Shown piece by piece: positions 18,246-26,862 of a DNA stretch of 64,000 nt. The DNA lies in the NCBI RefSeq assembly GCF_001428805.1, contig NZ_LMIS01000001.1, positions 2,550,452 through 2,614,451 on the forward strand, read 5' to 3'. This DNA comes from Aeromicrobium sp. Root236 (GTDB lineage Bacteria; Actinomycetota; Actinomycetes; Propionibacteriales; Nocardioidaceae). The notes beneath the pieces were generated by a model. It saw only the letters and a list, made by a program, of their open reading frames with translations, ran no database searches and was not told where the DNA came from. The translations under genes were made by a program, and so were the position numbers. Position 1 is the first letter of the stretch. Each line of letters opens with the position of its first letter.

Positions 18246-18737
18246 TCAGCCGCCGAGCGCGGCGAGCATCTGGTGGCCCGTGTCGCTCAGGGTGCCGTGG
18301 GCGGCCGCCACCCGGCACCAGTCGCGGGTCATGTCGGCGAACTTCTGCGGGTTGTAGACGTCCTCCTCGCGGATGAGGTTGCCTGCCTCGTCGAACGTGA
18401 GGATCGTGATGTTGGAGGCCTCGTGGACGGATCCGTCGCCGGGGTCGCGCATGATGTTGCGGATCTCGCAGATCACCCGGTTCGTCGGTGCGTCGACGAC
18501 GGACCAGGCCGCCGGGAAGCCGATCATCTCGGTGGCCGGGAACGCCGTCATCGTCCGCACGACCCACGCCCGGATCTCCTCTCGTCCGGTGAAGTCGCCG
18601 TACGCGTGCTCGCTGTAGGTCGCGTCCTCGGTGAACATGTCGGCGAACGCGGACCAGTCGCCGCTCGCGGTGATCTGCTCGACGGTCGCGGCGTAGCGGT
18701 CGAACGCCGCCTGCAATTTGTTCTCGTTCTCAGCCAT
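18246..18737 (-). CDS. NTF2-like/SnoaL-type protein
   Basis: 163 residues with the NTF2-like cone fold pattern (TASGDWSAFADMFTEDATYSE near residues 22-42, conserved DVYNP near the end). Such domains are found in steroid isomerases, limonene epoxide hydrolases and polyketide cyclases. The ATG at 18737 gives MAENEN; four extra residues to a TTG at 18749 are unlikely. Alone on the minus strand with its own promoter in 18738-18830. Confidence 0.75.
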   Translation of the reverse strand: MAENENKLQAAFDRYAATVEQITASGDWSAFADMFTEDATYSEHAYGDFTGREEIRAWVVRTMTAFPATEMIGFPAAWSVVDAPTNRVICEIRNIMRDPGDGSVHEASNITILTFDEAGNLIREEDVYNPQKFADMTRDWCRVAAAHGTLSDTGHQMLAALGG

Positions 18738-18808
18738 GCCGACACCCAACCACAGGCAGCCGAGGCTTGAACTGTGATGCCTCAGGCCTTCTTCACCGGA
18801 TGCGTCCA

Positions 18809-18819
18809 GTGGGACTGGA
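18809..18819. repeat. Left 11-bp direct repeat flanking the PIN/XRE module
   Basis: GTGGGACTGGA here and again at 20573-20583. The two copies lie on either side of the low-GC pair, one just past the PIN stop and one just past the XRE promoter. Possible att or target-site duplication. Confidence 0.45.
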
Positions 18820-18827
18820 TGGTCTAG

Positions 18828-19388
18828 TCACGGGCTCTGGTATTCGATCAGACCATTCTCAAGAGCGTACCGACGAAACTCTCCTCGCTCGAAGGGCAAG
18901 TAATAGTCCCCAGAGATCAGGTCGTCTGCAAGTTGTTCAACCATAGAAACTGTCAACTTCTCGGCTCGAACCGCCTCACAGAGCAGTTGAACAGTCGCAG
19001 TGACACGGATGCCCTTCTCGTTGGCCACATTTCGAGCAACGGCATCATCGAGCACCACCTCAAAGCCTCGAACTTCACCCAAGGCGAGCACTCCACATTC
19101 ACCGCGATTCGCTCCGCCTTGCCCCACCAAGCGTTCTTCATATCGGGCGAAGGCCTCACTGAATTCGAGATCGAGCCCATAGTCCGTGTGGATCCAGTCG
19201 GCATTTAGGACCTCGTTCAGAACGGGGAGCTCGTGGGACTGGTGCCGCAGCTCCAGCTCGACACTTTCAGGAATGACTATTGCGCGCTCGTCAGACAGGA
19301 AGTCGAGGACGCGAAGCCATCCTTGGACGGCAAAATGGCGAAGCGGTCCCGTATCAAATACGAGGGCATCAGGGTCCGGGTGACTCAA
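18828..19388 (-). CDS. PIN-domain putative toxin
   Basis: 186 residues with the acidic residues expected of a PIN ribonuclease: Asp12 (VFDTGP), Glu41/Glu44, Glu97 (RGECGVLALG) and Asp114/115 (VVLDDAVARN). The family cleaves RNA with Mg2+. It starts with TTG at 19388 inside the stop of the XRE-ImmA gene (TTGA overlap), so the two are made together. Codon use is far less GC-rich than neighbours. Likely the effector of a toxin-antitoxin-like pair. Confidence 0.8.
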   Translation of the reverse strand: MSHPDPDALVFDTGPLRHFAVQGWLRVLDFLSDERAIVIPESVELELRHQSHELPVLNEVLNADWIHTDYGLDLEFSEAFARYEERLVGQGGANRGECGVLALGEVRGFEVVLDDAVARNVANEKGIRVTATVQLLCEAVRAEKLTVSMVEQLADDLISGDYYLPFERGEFRRYALENGLIEYQSP

Positions 19389-20518
19389 GAGACGAAGTTC
19401 CAGAGTTCATCTTCTCGCCGTTCACGCATGTCGGGCAGGTCGGTTTCGGTGAACGTATCCCTCAGAAGGTCGAGCGCCCGCTCTCGGCTGATCCGCTCCC
19501 CGCGAACCAATTTCAGCACCGCCAGCTGGTATGAGACTGGGAGCGAAACACCATCCATCTCATGCTCCATGTAGAGACCGAACTCTATGAAGTCAGCCTT
19601 CGTCGTCGTCACGCTGCGAATGAAGTTCGCTTGCTCATTGTCAACTAAATCGAGCTCTTGCGCGCGACGGGCGAGGGTGGACATGTCGACTCGGAAATGG
19701 CTACCAAGGTTGACGGCGATCTCGCGGATGTCCCTTTCCTCATACTTCTTCCAAGCGTCGCGAAGCCCAGTTTCAGGAAGGAGGAGAGAGCGCGCGAATC
19801 GATCAAGTCGCGCCTCGATGCCCTTGTTCGCTTGGTCTGCGACCCTCCAATCGATGGTGTATTGGTCCTGCGCCAGGTAATGACCTAGTTCATGAGCTAG
19901 AGCTAGACGCCGACGTCCGAGTTTGTTGTGAGAGTTGACGAGGCTGATCCCACCATTCCGGAGAAGAATGGTGCCGGCATCGGCCGCGTCGGCTCCAAGA
20001 TCCGTTGAAAATGCAAGCAAGCCAATCTTGCTCACTACTTCTGCCAGATTGAGTGCCGGCTCGCCCGGGTCAAGTTGCAATAGTGACCGGGCTTGAGCCG
20101 CCAGCTCGTCGGCTTCAGACATGGACCCAGGCGCACTAAGCGCTGCTTGTTCTAAGCTCGCAGAAGCCTCGACGATCCCGAGTGCGTGCGAATCCAGCGA
20201 TTCGAGGAACTCAATGTCGACCGCGATGTCTTCAATTAGTCGGTCGATCTTGGACGCTACGGAGTCGCGATCGCGGTTCATCCGATGGGCCACTAGAGAA
20301 GGCACAGGTTCCCGAAAGAACGACGCCATTCGGACGCCGAGCGCGCTAGCGATGTCCGAAAGTTCGAGAGCGGAGACCTTGCGAGCACCAGTTTCGATCT
20401 TGTTCACAACGGTTCGTTCGAGTCCCGCCAGTTCGCCAAGTTCGCCTTGACTTAGCCCCGCACGTTCGCGGCTATCGCGAATTCGCACCCCGAGCGTCGT
20501 CACGTTGGTTTCTCCCAT
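19385..20518 (-). CDS. XRE-HTH/ImmA-IrrE-type metallopeptidase regulator
   Basis: 377 residues. XRE helix-turn-helix at about residues 10-65 (GLSQGELGELAGLERTVVNK). Zinc peptidase motif HELGH at 209-213, with a downstream Glu region (IEARLDRFARSLLLP). ImmA/IrrE-type proteins cleave repressors or antitoxins in response to stress; fused to XRE they act as regulators of linked toxins. The ATG at 20518 abuts the operator palindrome. Visibly lower GC than the surroundings, indicating transfer. Confidence 0.85.
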   Translation of the reverse strand: MGETNVTTLGVRIRDSRERAGLSQGELGELAGLERTVVNKIETGARKVSALELSDIASALGVRMASFFREPVPSLVAHRMNRDRDSVASKIDRLIEDIAVDIEFLESLDSHALGIVEASASLEQAALSAPGSMSEADELAAQARSLLQLDPGEPALNLAEVVSKIGLLAFSTDLGADAADAGTILLRNGGISLVNSHNKLGRRRLALAHELGHYLAQDQYTIDWRVADQANKGIEARLDRFARSLLLPETGLRDAWKKYEERDIREIAVNLGSHFRVDMSTLARRAQELDLVDNEQANFIRSVTTTKADFIEFGLYMEHEMDGVSLPVSYQLAVLKLVRGERISRERALDLLRDTFTETDLPDMRERREDELWNFVS

Positions 20519-20537
20519 GTGTGCGAGTTTCGCACAC
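20519..20537 (-). promoter_or_regulatory. Operator at the start of the XRE-ImmA gene
   Basis: GTGTGCGA and TCGCACAC are perfect 8-bp arms around GTT, ending one base before the ATG at 20518. A further half-site TTCGCAC lies at 20561-20567. Autorepression by the XRE domain is inferred. Confidence 0.65.
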
Positions 20538-20572
20538 GTGTGTGTATGAGAACAATGTGATTCGCACGGCAG

Positions 20573-20583
20573 GTGGGACTGGA
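20573..20583. repeat. Right 11-bp direct repeat flanking the PIN/XRE module
   Basis: GTGGGACTGGA, identical to 18809-18819. The stretch 20584-20671 between this repeat and the TetR stop holds no gene I can support. Confidence 0.45.
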
Positions 20584-20671
20584 ACCCTCGGACCCTCCGT
20601 CACGCCCTCGACAGAACTGCGATTGAAAGTGGGTGTCGGCGCCCCAGAAGGCTGCGTCGACGCTCTCGAAA

Positions 20672-21283
20672 TCATCCGTTGTTGCTCCGCAGGGCCGGCG
20701 CGACCCAGCGGCGCAGGTAGGCGCGCAGCTCCTCGCCCGTACGCTCGGGGTCGCCCGGATCGAGCACGAGCGACTGCAAGGTGCGCAGCAGGTGCTCGAC
20801 GAGCTCGAGCTGGTCGTCCTCGGCCAGGCCGCCGGTCGACCAGTCGACGCCGAGACCGGCGAGTAGCTTGCCGCCGAGGGCGATCGACGACGGTGCCGTG
20901 AGGCCGGCGAGCGTCGTGCTGATCTGGCCCGGTGCGAGCAGCCGGTTGAGGGCGGGGTCGTCCCGGAGGTGCTCGTAGACGTACGCGACGGCCTCGACCG
21001 CCGCCTCGGCGCCGTCGCCCGATCCGTCGAGGTGCTCTACGACGTGCGCGATGAGCTGCCGCTCGAGGTCGCCGGCGGCGTCCAGCGAAGCGGCGTTGAG
21101 CAGGTCCTCGGTGGTGGGGAAGTGGCGGTAGACCGTCTGCCGGGTCACGCCGAGGTTGTCGGCGATCTCCGAGATGTTCGTCGTGCCGGACGCGCTCAGG
21201 CGCGTACGTGTGGCGTCGAGGATGCGGCGCCGTGCCTCGTCCGCATCAGCCGGCGGCTGCCCGCTCCAGCCGTGAGACCTCAT
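20672..21283 (-). CDS. TetR-family regulator divergent from CYP125
   Basis: 203 residues. N-terminal HTH (ISEIADNLGVTRQTVYRHFP, residues about 37-56) and a helical ligand domain. Divergent from the P450 gene with a strong inverted repeat between them, so it probably represses both. The ligand could be a sterol or its CoA ester. It is not KstR or KstR2 by sequence. Confidence 0.85.
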   Translation of the reverse strand: MRSHGWSGQPPADADEARRRILDATRTRLSASGTTNISEIADNLGVTRQTVYRHFPTTEDLLNAASLDAAGDLERQLIAHVVEHLDGSGDGAEAAVEAVAYVYEHLRDDPALNRLLAPGQISTTLAGLTAPSSIALGGKLLAGLGVDWSTGGLAEDDQLELVEHLLRTLQSLVLDPGDPERTGEELRAYLRRWVAPALRSNNG

Positions 21284-21332
21284 CCCGCACCTCCTCGGTC
21301 GATTCCTTGACGATCATACACATCTGTGTTTC

Positions 21333-21364
21333 TGTTCATACAGACTTGCGAGACTGTATGAACA
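21333..21364. promoter_or_regulatory. Operator between TetR and the CYP125-like gene
   Basis: TGTTCATACAG (21333-21343) and CTGTATGAACA (21354-21364) are perfect 11-bp arms with a 10-base centre, ending 17 bases before the P450 ATG. No KstR consensus is seen here, so local TetR control is likely. Confidence 0.7.
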
Positions 21365-21380
21365 CGATCCGAGGAGAGCC

Positions 21381-22631
21381 ATGACCGCCCACCTGTTGCC
21401 CGAGGGCTTCGACTTCACCGACCCCGACCTCAACCTCGTGGGCGTGCCGCACGACGAGTTCACCGCACTGCGTACGGCCTCGCCGATCCACTGGGTCGAG
21501 CAGGTCGACTCGGCGCGAGCGGGCATGTCGGTGGATGCCGGCACGGGCTACTGGGCGGTGACCAAGCACGCCGACATCTCCGAGGTGTCCAAGAACAACA
21601 AGGTGTTCTCGAGCAAGGAGAACGGCGCGATCATCCGGCTCCCGGAGACCGCGACCCGCGAGTCCCTCGAGATGACCCAGGTCGTGATCATCAACCAGGA
21701 CGCGCCCGACCACACGCAGCTCCGCAAGATCATCAGCCGAGGGTTCACGCCGCGCGCGATCGGCGCCCTCGACGAGGTGCTCGAGGAGCGGGCGCGCCGC
21801 ATCGTGGCCGAGGCGGTCGAGGTCGGCAGCGGCAACTTCGTCGACCAGGTCGCCTCGCAGTTCCCGCTCGAGGTCATCGGCGACATGCTGGGCATCCCGG
21901 CCGAGGACCGCAAGAAGATCTTCGACTGGACCAACCAGATGACCGGTGCCGAGGACGCCGACCTGGCCCGCGAGGACAACGATCCCGAGGCGGCCGCCGC
22001 CGAGGTGCTGATGTACTCGATGGGTCTCGCCGCCGAGCGCAAGGCCAATCCCCGGGACGACATCGTGACCAAGCTGGTGCAGTCCGGCGAGGACGGCGGC
22101 CGTGGCCTGACCGACGACGAGTTCGGCTTCTTCGTGATCGCCTTGGCCGTCGCCGGCAACGAGACCACCCGCAACGCGACGACGCACGGCATGAACGCGT
22201 TCTTCGACAACCCGGACCAGTGGGACCTGTGGTTGCGTGAGCGCCCGGCCACGATGGTCGACGAGGTGATCCGCTGGGCCACCCCGGTGACCTCGTTCCA
22301 GCGCACCGCGCTCGAGGACGTCGAGCTCGGCGGCGTGCAGATCAAGGCCGGCCAACGGGTCGCCCTGTTCTATGCCAGCGCCAACCACGACGAGGACGTC
22401 TTCACCGACCCGTTCACGTTCGACATCACCCGCGACCCCAACCCGCACCTGTCGTTCGGCGGCCACGGCGTCCACTACTGCATCGGCGCCAACCTCGCGC
22501 GCATGGAGATCAAGCTGATCTTCGAGGCGCTGGCCGATCTCGCGCCGGAGATCCGTCGCACAGGTGAGGCGTCCAGGCTGCGTTCCGGCTGGCTCAACGG
22601 CATCAAGGAGCTCCCGGTCGCCTATCGCTGA
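21381..22631 (+). CDS. cyp125: Cytochrome P450, CYP125-type steroid 26-monooxygenase
   Basis: 416 residues. Heme Cys367 in YCIGANLARM, I-helix AGNETT (258-263), ExxR at 295-298. Long stretches match the CYP125 pattern (FDFTDPD, RKIISRGFTPRA, RWATPVT, FQRTAL, RSGWLNGIK). CYP125 oxidises the cholesterol side-chain terminus to the acid, the entry step of side-chain breakdown. The ATG at 21381 has GAGGAGAG upstream. Here it is under its own TetR rather than next to a KstR box. Confidence 0.88.
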   Translation: MTAHLLPEGFDFTDPDLNLVGVPHDEFTALRTASPIHWVEQVDSARAGMSVDAGTGYWAVTKHADISEVSKNNKVFSSKENGAIIRLPETATRESLEMTQVVIINQDAPDHTQLRKIISRGFTPRAIGALDEVLEERARRIVAEAVEVGSGNFVDQVASQFPLEVIGDMLGIPAEDRKKIFDWTNQMTGAEDADLAREDNDPEAAAAEVLMYSMGLAAERKANPRDDIVTKLVQSGEDGGRGLTDDEFGFFVIALAVAGNETTRNATTHGMNAFFDNPDQWDLWLRERPATMVDEVIRWATPVTSFQRTALEDVELGGVQIKAGQRVALFYASANHDEDVFTDPFTFDITRDPNPHLSFGGHGVHYCIGANLARMEIKLIFEALADLAPEIRRTGEASRLRSGWLNGIKELPVAYR

Positions 22632-22659
22632 ACCGCGGTGATGGCCGTACGGTTCTCGC

Positions 22660-23289
22660 ATGGCCGAGCTCGCGGAGTCACTCGTCGGGACGCCGCACGG
22701 CGATGCGCGAGTGCACCTCGCGCGGCCGGAGAGCGTGCCCCGCGGACTGCTGATGCTCGGTCACGGCGCCGGTGGCGGCGTGAATGCCGTCGACCTGCGG
22801 CTCGCGGCCGACGTGGCGCTCGGAATGGGTCTGGCAGTCGCCCTCGTCGAGCAGCCCTATCGCGTCGCCGGCCGGCGGGCACCGGCACCCGCCGCGCAGG
22901 TCGACGCCGCCTGGCGCGCCGTCGCAGAGCACCTGCGCGTCGGTGATCTCGCCGCCGGGCCGCTGATCGTCGGTGGCCGATCGTTCGGCGGACGGGTCGC
23001 CTGTCGTACGTCCGCGGATGTCGGCGCTGCCGGCGTGCTCTGCCTCGCGTTCCCGCTGCACCCGCCCGGTCGCCCCGAGAAGTCGCGGCTCCCGGAGCTG
23101 ACCGCAGTCACCGTGCCGGCGCTGGTCGTGCAAGGGGAGCGGGACCCGTTCGGCGTACCGGATCCGAGGACGCTGCCGCCGACGGTGACGCTCGCCGTCG
23201 TGTCCGGCGATCACTCGCTCAAGAAGGACGCGCCGACCATCCGCGCCGCGGTCAACGATTGGCTGGCGGCTCTTGTCACCGGCGGCTGA
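22660..23289 (+). CDS. Alpha/beta-hydrolase (TEX30/KANL3-like)
   Basis: 209 residues: LMLGHGAGGG oxyanion region, nucleophile GGRSFGGR (about residues 105-112), acid near QGERDPFG, His in SGDHSLKK. This matches small hydrolases of the TEX30/KANL3/DUF3089-like group. 28 bases after the P450, so possibly co-transcribed. Substrate unknown. Confidence 0.78.
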   Translation: MAELAESLVGTPHGDARVHLARPESVPRGLLMLGHGAGGGVNAVDLRLAADVALGMGLAVALVEQPYRVAGRRAPAPAAQVDAAWRAVAEHLRVGDLAAGPLIVGGRSFGGRVACRTSADVGAAGVLCLAFPLHPPGRPEKSRLPELTAVTVPALVVQGERDPFGVPDPRTLPPTVTLAVVSGDHSLKKDAPTIRAAVNDWLAALVTGG

Positions 23290-23334
23290 GAAGGTCTGTA
23301 CTGAGCGCGACTGACAACTCAATGAGGGGGACTC

Positions 23335-24066
23335 ATGAAAGCACTGCGACTGCACGACGACGGCCTGCGGCTCGAGGACATTCCGCAACCAGAGCCGGCG
23401 GGCGACGATGTCCTCGTGCGTGTCCATGCCGCCGCGATCACGCGCGACGAGCTGACCTGGCCGACCGATCGGCTGCCGGCGACCCCGTCGTACGAGCTGT
23501 CGGGTGTCGTCGAGGCCACGGGCGAAGAGGTCATGGCCCTGACCCCGTTCGACCGGGACGGCGTGGCCGCCGAGTGGGCGACCGTGCCGCGCTCCGTGCT
23601 CGCACCCAAGCCGGCCGGGCTGAGCCACCACGAGGCGGCGGCGCTGCCGATGCCGGGATTGAGCGCGTGGCAGGGCTTGGTCGTCCACGGTGGTCTCCGC
23701 GAGGGTCAGCGGCTCATGGTCACGGGTGCCTCCGGAGGTGTGGGACACCTTGCCGTGCAGCTCGCCGCGGCGCTTGGCGCGGTCGTGGTCGAGGACGGCG
23801 AGAGCTGCGACCTGCTGTTCGACACCGTCGGCGGCGAGGCGCTCTCCCGGAATGCCGCCGGCGCGGGATCCATCGTCACGATCGCGGCCGAGGCGCCGGG
23901 CGCGCACTACTTCATCGTCGAGCCCGACGGGGCGCAGCTCGCGGAGTTGCCGGAGCTGCACCCCCAGGTCGACAGCGTGTTCGCGCTGGCGGACTTCGAG
24001 GCGGCGTTCGATCGGCTCACCCAGCGGGGCAAGCGCGGCAAGGTGGTCCTGAGCGTCGCCGACTGA
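23335..24066 (+). CDS. Shortened zinc-free medium-chain oxidoreductase
   Basis: 243 residues; the quinone-oxidoreductase family is usually 300-330. N-terminal GroES-like part and the cofactor motif TGASGGVGHLAVQLAAALGA (residues about 126-145) are present. The Rossmann middle is contracted: after GAVVVEDGE the chain goes straight to CDLLFDTVGGEAL, so about 40 residues are missing. Starts at ATG 23335 with GAGGGGG upstream. It could be a functional short form or a decayed copy. There is no stop or frameshift. Confidence 0.72.
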   Translation: MKALRLHDDGLRLEDIPQPEPAGDDVLVRVHAAAITRDELTWPTDRLPATPSYELSGVVEATGEEVMALTPFDRDGVAAEWATVPRSVLAPKPAGLSHHEAAALPMPGLSAWQGLVVHGGLREGQRLMVTGASGGVGHLAVQLAAALGAVVVEDGESCDLLFDTVGGEALSRNAAGAGSIVTIAAEAPGAHYFIVEPDGAQLAELPELHPQVDSVFALADFEAAFDRLTQRGKRGKVVLSVAD

Positions 24067-24087
24067 GCAACGTACGCGCGGGGTCCG

Positions 24088-24525
24088 TCAGCCGAAGTAC
24101 TCGAACAACGACACGACAATGCCCTCCGGACCGCGTACGTACGCCATGCGCACCGTGCCCTCGTACTCGCCCATGCCGCCGACGAGGCCGTAGCCGTCCG
24201 CGGCCAGCTCGTGGACCGCGGCCTGGAGGTCGGCCACCTCGAACGACACGTTGCGGAGCCCGAGCTCGTTGGCCATGGCGTCGGGCGATCCGGGGACGTG
24301 GTCGGGCGTGACGAAGCGGGCGAGCTCGAAACGGGCGCCGTCGGGCGACTTCAACATGACGATCTCGCAGTGCGTGCCGGGGATGCCGCAGACCAGGTCG
24401 GCGAACTCGCCCTGCACCGATCCGGTGCCCTCGACCTCGAGGCCGAGCTTCACGAAGAACGCGGTCGCGGTGTCGAGATCAGCGACGGTGATGCCGATGT
24501 GGTCGAAGCGCTGAATGTGGGTCAT
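24088..24525 (-). CDS. VOC-family (glyoxalase-like) protein
   Basis: 145 residues. Two beta-alpha-beta-beta-beta units of the vicinal oxygen chelate fold: RFDHIGITVADL at the start and NVSFEVADLQAAVHELAADG in the second half. The last strand ends GIVVSLFEYF, with a Glu ligand candidate. The ATG at 24525 has AGAGG nine bases upstream; ATG 24534 overlaps that site. Possible lyase, epimerase or resistance-type binding protein. Confidence 0.75.
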   Translation of the reverse strand: MTHIQRFDHIGITVADLDTATAFFVKLGLEVEGTGSVQGEFADLVCGIPGTHCEIVMLKSPDGARFELARFVTPDHVPGSPDAMANELGLRNVSFEVADLQAAVHELAADGYGLVGGMGEYEGTVRMAYVRGPEGIVVSLFEYFG

Positions 24526-24718
24526 GTGATCCATCCTCTGTCGTGTGGTCGATGTGATGCTGGGACGGAGCCGTTGCCGGGTTCTCGACATCGCGGTGAG
24601 CCCGTGAGCCGTGATGCTCAGGTGATCGACACCGCCGGGAGTGTCACGTCGTCAACAACCTGCAATCGGCAACGGATTCTCGTACGGCCAGGCCGCGGCG
24701 CGGTTACAGTGCGTTGTC

Positions 24719-24958
24719 ATGGCTCGCGAAATGACCTGGACTCGCGCCCGTCGTATGGGCTACCTGGCGAATGTCATCCACGTCCTCGACATCGTCTTCA
24801 TCTCCACGCTATTTGGTGCCACCAGGTTCTTCGACAAGCCTGGCTGGTGGATCCTTCTTGGGCTGCCCAGCATCTTGTTCTCCGTGGGGTTCCAGTTCCT
24901 GGTCTTCCGGGCAGAAAATCAGGCGCGAGACGCTCAGGGCGATCGAACCGCGCACTGA
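24719..24958 (+). CDS. Small membrane protein
   Basis: 79 residues with two hydrophobic segments (VIHVLDIVFISTLFG and WWILLGLPSILFSVGFQFLVF) and charged ends. No family recognised. The start at 24719 is the last ATG before the hydrophobic part. The gap 24526-24718 upstream contains no gene I can support. Confidence 0.5.
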   Translation: MAREMTWTRARRMGYLANVIHVLDIVFISTLFGATRFFDKPGWWILLGLPSILFSVGFQFLVFRAENQARDAQGDRTAH

Positions 24959-24983
24959 GCCTCTGACTCAGGAGATCGGCGCG

Positions 24984-25493
24984 TCACTCGGTGTTCGCGC
25001 GCCGGCGCCGAGGCGCTGCGGAGCGGGGCGGAGCTGCGCGCATGTGGTCGCGTACCGGTGAGAGCAGGTCGGCGAGGGCCGACGCGTCCGCGGCTGACAA
25101 CGGCTCGAAGAGCTGGTGATTGATGACATCCGTGTGCCCGGGAAGCACGGTGTCGAGTCGCTTCCGTCCGGCGTCCGTGATGCTGACCGTGACGCCGCGG
25201 TCATCGTCCGATGACGGACTGCGAGTGACGAGACCTGCCTTCTCCAGCAGCCCGGCCTGATAGGTCAGTCCACTGCGGCTGTAGACCACGCCGTCGGCGA
25301 GATCGGTCATGCGCTCACTGCCGGTCTCCGAGTTGAGCCCGAGTCGCGCCAGGAGCTGGAACTGGACGTAGCTCAGGTCGCCGGCATCGCGCAGCTGCTG
25401 CTCGACCGCGTGCTTCAACAGCCCAGCCACTTCCATGAGGGCGAAGTACGCCCGGAGCTGGGTGGCGCCCAAGCGGGACGGCGTCTCGTTCAT
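24984..25493 (-). CDS. MarR-family regulator
   Basis: 169 residues with a winged HTH (MTDLADGVVYSRSGLTYQAG, then the wing DDDRGVTVSITDAGRK). The C-terminal tail ([11 protein letters not shown]) is basic. Divergent from an NADPH:quinone-reductase-like gene, with clustered repeats between, so it probably represses that gene and itself. Confidence 0.87.
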   Translation of the reverse strand: MNETPSRLGATQLRAYFALMEVAGLLKHAVEQQLRDAGDLSYVQFQLLARLGLNSETGSERMTDLADGVVYSRSGLTYQAGLLEKAGLVTRSPSSDDDRGVTVSITDAGRKRLDTVLPGHTDVINHQLFEPLSAADASALADLLSPVRDHMRAAPPRSAAPRRRRANTE

Positions 25494-25520
25494 GTGCAGA
25501 TCCTATCGCGGTGTTTCGCA

Positions 25521-25587
25521 TTCGAAGTACTTGCTTCACATTCGAAGCACTGCTATCGTCTCGAATGTGCTTCAAGTTCGAAGCACC
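25521..25587. promoter_or_regulatory. MarR operator cluster
   Basis: TTCGAAGTACTTGC (25521), TTCGAAGCACTGC (25541) and TTCGAAGCACC (25577) are three related boxes. GTGCTTC (25567-25573) pairs with GAAGCAC (25580-25586) as a perfect inverted repeat. They fill the divergent promoter region. Confidence 0.65.
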
Positions 25588-25609
25588 TACTCCGAGAGAA
25601 GGCACCGAC

Positions 25610-26545
25610 ATGAAGGCAATCCGATTCCACGAGTACGGCGACGCGAACGTCCTGCACTACGAGGACACCGACATCCCGGTTCCCGGCGCCGGCCAGGTCA
25701 GGGTCCGCGTCGCGGGCACCTCGTTCAACGGCGTGGACGGCAACATCCGCGCAGGGCTGATGCAGGAGCCGATGCCGCTGACGCTGCCTCACATCCCCGG
25801 TCTCGACGTCGCGGGAACGGTCGACGAGGTCGGTGAAGGCGTGTCGGACCTCGAGGTCGGCGACACGGTCGTCGGCTTCCTGCCATTCGTCGACGACGGC
25901 GCCTCGGCCGAGTACGTGGTCGCATCAGCCGACGCCTTGGCACACGCGCCTACGAGCATCCCTCTTGCCGACGCAGCAGCGTTCCCGCTCGTGGCGCTGA
26001 CGGCGCGGCAGGCACTGTTCGACCATGCTGACCTCAAGGCCGGTCAGCGCATCCTGATCAACGGTGCCGGCGGGGCTGTCGGCGGATATGCGGTGCAGCT
26101 GGCCAAGGCGGCCGGCGCCCACGTGATCGCCACCGCCAGCCCCCGAAGCGCCGAGCAGGTGACGGCGCAGGGAGCCGACGAGCTCGTCGATCACACGATC
26201 GCGGACGTGACCGCCACGGTGACCGAGCCGGTCGACGTCCTGCTGAACCTGGCTCCGATCGACCCGGCTGCGTTCGCCGCTCTGGCCGCCCGCGTGCGCG
26301 ACGGCGGCGTGGTGGTCAGCACGACCGTGTGGATGCCGGCTCCGAGTGACGCCGATCGTGGCGTCCGGGGCATCGACATGTACGTCAACAACGACCGTGA
26401 GCAGCTGGCCGAGCTCGTCGAGCGGATCGACAAGGGTGAGCTGACGGTCGACGTCGCTCGCCGAGTTCCGCTCAGCGAGCTCCCGGCCGTTCACGCGGAC
26501 GCAGCTGCAGGCTCCCTCCACGGCAAGATCGTCATCGTGCCGTGA
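25610..26545 (+). CDS. NADPH:quinone-reductase-like oxidoreductase
   Basis: 311-residue zinc-independent medium-chain reductase. It has GroES-like N-terminus, LPHIPGLDVAGTV, and cofactor motif NGAGGAVGGYAVQLAKAAGA (residues about 148-167). The ATG at 25610 follows GAGAGAAGG. Regulation by the divergent MarR suggests induction by quinones, enones or phenolics. Confidence 0.85.
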   Translation: MKAIRFHEYGDANVLHYEDTDIPVPGAGQVRVRVAGTSFNGVDGNIRAGLMQEPMPLTLPHIPGLDVAGTVDEVGEGVSDLEVGDTVVGFLPFVDDGASAEYVVASADALAHAPTSIPLADAAAFPLVALTARQALFDHADLKAGQRILINGAGGAVGGYAVQLAKAAGAHVIATASPRSAEQVTAQGADELVDHTIADVTATVTEPVDVLLNLAPIDPAAFAALAARVRDGGVVVSTTVWMPAPSDADRGVRGIDMYVNNDREQLAELVERIDKGELTVDVARRVPLSELPAVHADAAAGSLHGKIVIVP

Positions 26546-26551
26546 TGCCGG

Positions 26552-26842
26552 CTAGTGGCCCTCGACGTCCCGCTGATACCAGCAGCCCGGCTTGCCGCCG
26601 ATGTCTGCTGGGTCGGCGGGGCCGACCTCGGAGAAGCCGGACTTGAGCAGCACCCGTTGGGACGCCAGGTTGTCGCGGGACGTGGCAGCGCGGAGGGCCG
26701 TGACCCGGTGACGCGACGCGCCCAGCGAGCAGATCTCGCGTACGGCGGCAGTCGCGACGCCACGGCCGGAGACGTGCTCGGCAACGCGGTAGCCGAGCTC
26801 AGCCACGCCGTCGCCTCCGAGCTCGAGGTTGAAAAGCGACAC
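26552..26842 (-). pseudogene. GNAT acetyltransferase fragment
   Basis: 96 residues matching only the C-terminal two-thirds of a RimJ/RimL-type GNAT: ELGYRVAEHVSGRGVATAA is the acetyl-CoA loop and RAATSRDNLASQRVLLKSGF the last helix-strand. The usual first 60-80 residues are missing, and upstream is the end of the deaminase gene 20 bases away. Probably a 5'-truncated remnant. A GTG at 26842 could still start a short product. Confidence 0.55.
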
Positions 26843-26862
26843 TCTGGGGGGTGACCGCGCGG

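Noticed and set aside
20573..20600. tRNA-like T-arm on the minus strand (GGGTTCCAGTCCCACC)
   Set aside because: Position 57 is not a purine, the stem pairs poorly and no acceptor, D or anticodon arm is found nearby.
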